Shown here in pieces: positions 7,111 through 9,262 of a DNA stretch of 9,262 bases. Each line of letters starts with the position of its first letter. Within the stretch, counting starts at the first letter, position 1. Made by a program: the position numbers and the translations under genes. Source of the stretch: JBDSYA01 sp039925865 (GTDB lineage: Bacteria; Bacteroidota; Ignavibacteria; Tepidaquicellales; Tepidaquicellaceae); assembly GCA_039925865.1 (NCBI GenBank), contig JBDSYA010000277.1:1-9262 (forward strand). The letters run 5' to 3'. Under the pieces are notes generated by a model. It saw only the letters and a list, made by a program, of their open reading frames with translations, made no database searches and was not told where the DNA came from.

Positions 7111-7362
7111 TCATTTATCTTCTTCTATTACTTTTCTACTTCGAGAATCAAAATATTTTAAATTTTCTTTAGTGTAAACTGATACAGTCAGTTCTTTTTG
7201 GTAGACTCCATCAACCTCATCAGAATCTATATCTGCGTCAATATCAGAGGGATGATCTATAAGCCATTTTAACTTATTCATAACTTCTGCTGCTTCTTCA
7301 GGAGTGAAAAATATTTCAATGTTATCAAAAGTTTTATCACTTTCTCTGTTATAGATTCTCAT
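7111..7362 (-). CDS. Putative immunity protein (orphan paralogue of the gene at 7611)
   Basis: The gene encodes 83 residues from ATG to TGA, a small acidic soluble protein without signal peptide. It aligns end to end without gaps to the 83-residue protein at 7611-7862, with 37 identical residues counted. Shared blocks are the N-terminal MRI-x-NR, D-x-IEIF-x-T-xx-EA, a D-x-PS turn near 36-39, and the C-terminal NLxxFDxRSRK. The middle (about residues 40-50) differs most: this copy has the acidic DIDADIDSDE where the other has a histidine-rich segment. Because the paralogue sits directly behind an RHS toxin, and because a decayed toxin tip lies immediately upstream of this gene, I infer an immunity protein that has outlived its own toxin. 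The family name is not certain, and it would be called hypothetical without the context. Confidence 0.75.
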   Translation of the reverse strand: MRIYNRESDKTFDNIEIFFTPEEAAEVMNKLKWLIDHPSDIDADIDSDEVDGVYQKELTVSVYTKENLKYFDSRSRKVIEEDK

Positions 7363-7378
7363 ACTTTAATAGGGGTCT

Positions 7379-7461
7379 ATCATGCTTGAAAAATTCTTTT
7401 TATCAAATCTAACTTATCTTTTAATATATTTCAATACGTCCCGACTCTATTCGTTAGTTTC
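7379..7461 (-). pseudogene. Fossil of an RHS toxin tip
   Basis: This noncoding stretch aligns with the tip of the intact RHS toxin at 7962-8051. On the plus strand the block atcaaatctaac is identical (7402-7413 and 7986-7997). The block ttatctttt is also identical (7414-7422 and 8008-8016). The toxin has 10 extra bases between the two blocks, so the copy here is frameshifted. Further agreement is found at the left end (atcatg in both) with one more single-base gap, and at the right end (aatac-tc-c and gttag). On the minus strand the recognisable peptide is VRFD. The last 30 or so residues of the tip are deleted. The position, just upstream of an immunity-like gene, is exactly where a toxin tip would have been. 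Confidence 0.65.
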
Positions 7462-7572
7462 CCGTCTCATCTCTGTGAAAATTTGAAACAAAAAAATTTT
7501 ATGCTTTGACATATTAGGTATTAATAGTTTATCTAATATTGGAATAAAAAAAGATTATGAAAATTGAGCGGG

Positions 7573-7602
7573 AAAAACAAAAATCGTTCATTTCTACGAT
7601 TT
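7573..7602 (-). terminator. Terminator-like hairpin after the toxin-immunity pair
   Basis: On the minus strand AAATCGT (7602-7596) and ACGATTT (7587-7581) form a 7-bp stem with an 8-base loop, followed by TTGTTTTT. It begins 8 bp after the stop of the immunity gene at 7611. The stem has only two G-C pairs, so it is weak, but its place and U-rich tract fit an intrinsic terminator that would separate the active toxin-immunity pair from the orphan gene downstream. Confidence 0.5.
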
Positions 7603-7610
7603 AAAAACTC

Positions 7611-7862
7611 TTACTTACCCTCTACTATTAGCTTTCTGCTTCTTTCATCGAATTCACTCAAATTGCCCTTTTCATAAATTGCTATAATGAGTTCTCTTTC
7701 AAATCTTCCATTCATTTCATCTGCATCTAAGTGAATATGATGAGCAGACGGGTTATCCAACAATCCAGATATTCTAGCTCGCAATTCCTCAGCTTCATCT
7801 CTTGTAAGAAAAATTTCTATACTATCTAAGGCTTGATTTTCACTTCTATTTAAAATTCTCAT
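7611..7862 (-). CDS. Putative immunity protein for the adjacent RHS toxin
   Basis: The gene encodes 83 residues from an ATG that lies 6 bp after the toxin stop codon, so the two are almost certainly co-transcribed. Small soluble proteins placed directly behind the variable tip of an RHS protein are typically cognate immunity proteins that bind and block the toxin in the producing cell. Visible features are MRILNR at the start, DSIEIFLTRDEAEELRARI (strand then helix, 13-31), a short PSAHHIHLDADE segment at 38-49 and a closing NLSEFDERSRKLI. No membrane segment is present. The 83-residue gene at 7111 is a clear paralogue. I recall similar small proteins next to RHS or other polymorphic toxins but cannot fix a family name. 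No Shine-Dalgarno is seen; the shared upstream word (AATAAACTATG here, TTAAAGTATG in the paralogue) suggests both cassettes have one origin. Confidence 0.8.
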   Translation of the reverse strand: MRILNRSENQALDSIEIFLTRDEAEELRARISGLLDNPSAHHIHLDADEMNGRFERELIIAIYEKGNLSEFDERSRKLIVEGK

Positions 7863-7868
7863 AGTTTA

Positions 7869-9262
7869 TTAATCTTTAATTTTAATTTTTCCTATGTTTA
7901 ACCAATCTTCTGTTTTTGTCTTTAATATACCAATTTTAGTTTCAATATCAATATGTTTGAAATCATGGGGGTTAAATTTATTTATATCAAATCTAACTTT
8001 TCTTAAATTATCTTTTGATACAAATAATACATCTCCTGCCTTATTAGTTACTTTTCTTGTTCCCTCTCCAAGAAAGTCAATCATAGTTTTTCCAACTACC
8101 TCTATATTAACATCCTTTACTGATTTTTCAATTAACTTTTCAGAAGTTTCAGTAATACCACTCTTAGAAATATTTTTCAAAGATTGTTCAACTAATTTTT
8201 CAGTAACAGACATCCCTACACTGGCTGATAACCTCATGCTTAATGTAACAGCTCCTCCAGAAATCCATTCGACCGGATCTAATAATCCTACATCAGTAGT
8301 TGTTATTCCACTTTCACGAGATCTTTTTAAATCAAACCGCAGATCCGAAGTCTGTTGGGTTTCTTTTACATCAATGTATTGCCCTAGCCCTTTGCTCTCT
8401 TGAAATGATTCACCACCTAAAAAAACTTGCTTCCCATTAGGATCATAAAAAATTAATGGGTTTCTCAATACATAATTATATGGAGAAAAATCATAATGCT
8501 TTTCTAACAACGGATCAACACTTGTCCAGTTTGCTATCCTACTATCATAATACCTCGAACCAAAATAATCATAAAAACTTTCTTCATCCCTTTCCTTTCC
8601 TGTAAACTTAAATTTACTCTCATCACTCTGATAAGTTCTTCCTTCCAATATATATCCCCACGGATCATAATCCTGAGATGATACTACTTCCTGATTTTCG
8701 TTTAGTATAGCCCGGATACTTCCGAGATGATCCTTTTGATAAAAGTATAAATGTTCTTCATCCATTTTCCCCACCATATCATTTCCCCAGACTATCCATT
8801 CATCGAATGTCCCGTTTTTATATATTGCAAATTCTTTTCCGTCAACTCCCCTCGAGTATACTTCATCATTTTTCAAAATCCATAAGTTAGTATTACTTAC
8901 ATCAGACTCAACTGGAGGTTCATCTTGAATTGACCCCAGATATTTATATGTCATTTTTCTTATTCTGTTACCTGCTTCATCATAGAAATACTTAGTGAGG
9001 AAAAGTGTATCACCAAGAATTTGTGATCGGTGTTTTAATTCCGTTAACAGATTTCTATTATCGTACAGCATTTCGCTGTTATTGTTAAGATAGTCCTGAA
9101 TCATATTTCCATTGTAATCATATCCGAATTGATTCCCCGCGCCAATAACTCTCTGCAATTTATTTGTTCCTGAATAGTAAACGTAATTGAAATCATCCAA
9201 AAGATTTTCATTGCTGCCGTATCTATCTAATGTTAAGATATTGCCATCTTTGTCATAAGTAT
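7869..9262 (-). CDS. RHS-repeat polymorphic toxin, C-terminal part (N-terminus outside window)
   Basis: The frame is open to the right edge, so the gene starts outside; 463 residues are visible. The part before position 8430 is the RHS/YD-repeat shell: YDKDGN, GYDYNGNMIQDY, YDEAGNRI, the DHLGSIRAIL strand and the RHS core (YDPWGY, KFTGKERDEE, YDYFGSRYYDSRIANWTSVD). These shells encapsulate a C-terminal toxin released by cleavage. The conserved part ends at YDPNGKQV (near 8427), the usual point where sequence becomes variable. The remaining roughly 185 residues comprise a linker and a final domain (8100-7872) reading GTRKVTNKAGD, then LRKVRFDINKFNPHDFKHID, with His, His and Glu near the end. 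Such polar residues suggest an enzymatic, perhaps nuclease, tip, but I cannot name the family with confidence. The stop is 6 bp before a putative immunity gene. The secretion route is not visible. Confidence 0.88.
   Translation of the reverse strand, partial: TYDKDGNILTLDRYGSNENLLDDFNYVYYSGTNKLQRVIGAGNQFGYDYNGNMIQDYLNNNSEMLYDNRNLLTELKHRSQILGDTLFLTKYFYDEAGNRIRKMTYKYLGSIQDEPPVESDVSNTNLWILKNDEVYSRGVDGKEFAIYKNGTFDEWIVWGNDMVGKMDEEHLYFYQKDHLGSIRAILNENQEVVSSQDYDPWGYILEGRTYQSDESKFKFTGKERDEESFYDYFGSRYYDSRIANWTSVDPLLEKHYDFSPYNYVLRNPLIFYDPNGKQVFLGGESFQESKGLGQYIDVKETQQTSDLRFDLKRSRESGITTTDVGLLDPVEWISGGAVTLSMRLSASVGMSVTEKLVEQSLKNISKSGITETSEKLIEKSVKDVNIEVVGKTMIDFLGEGTRKVTNKAGDVLFVSKDNLRKVRFDINKFNPHDFKHIDIETKIGILKTKTEDWLNIGKIKIKD

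Noticed and set aside
6947..7177. 76-residue plus-strand ORF
   Set aside because: TTG start without ribosome binding site, runs antisense into the second immunity-like gene, no family resemblance.
7894..8403. 169-residue plus-strand ORF
   Set aside because: Antisense to the toxin linker and tip; Ser/Leu/Phe-rich composition is typical of a shadow frame.

Overview
The window is AT-rich and carries several marks of the Bacteroidota/Chlorobi/Ignavibacteria group. These are a C-terminal type IX secretion (T9SS) sorting-domain remnant, a secreted protein built from Ycf48/BNR-like repeats, an uncharacterised helical protein with the N-terminal signature KNFKKFVNSPYFN that I associate with this group, and little Shine-Dalgarno use. 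Assignment to Ignavibacteria-like bacteria is an inference. No tRNA, rRNA, CRISPR array or transposase was seen.

Positions 1-4895 form one minus-strand block that reads as an operon: scpA (TTG start), scpB, an RsuA/RluB-family pseudouridine synthase, then a large secreted repeat protein that runs off the left edge. ScpA and ScpB are the kleisin and winged-helix partners of SMC in chromosome condensation. The pseudouridine synthase modifies rRNA. Spacings are minimal: 3 bp between scpB and rluB, and 5 bp between rluB and the repeat protein. scpB may start on an AUC codon inside the end of scpA, behind the only strong GGAGGA in the block. ScpB has an acidic repeated tail, and the pseudouridine synthase has a tail of about 260 residues with a 32-residue charged repeat.

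Positions 4896-5239 are an AT-rich divergent intergenic region with one weak 56-codon ORF and a possible promoter. A plus-strand gene at 5240-6659 follows, in two reading frames. A single extra base near 6437 splits one protein of about 472 residues. Positions 6660-7110 hold no intact gene, but on the minus strand they carry an orphan T9SS sorting domain at 6683-6892.

Positions 7111-9262 (minus strand) are a polymorphic-toxin locus. The C-terminal part of an RHS-repeat protein (N-terminus beyond the right edge) ends in a short variable tip. It is followed 6 bp later by an 83-residue putative immunity gene, a terminator-like hairpin and a second, paralogous 83-residue gene (37/83 identical, no gaps). 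Directly upstream of this second gene lies a previously unlabelled fossil of the same toxin tip, with a shared 12-base block plus a shared 9-base block separated by a 10-base deletion, and further frameshifts. The locus therefore reads as active toxin, immunity, dead toxin tip, retained orphan immunity. This is the most interesting signal in the window.
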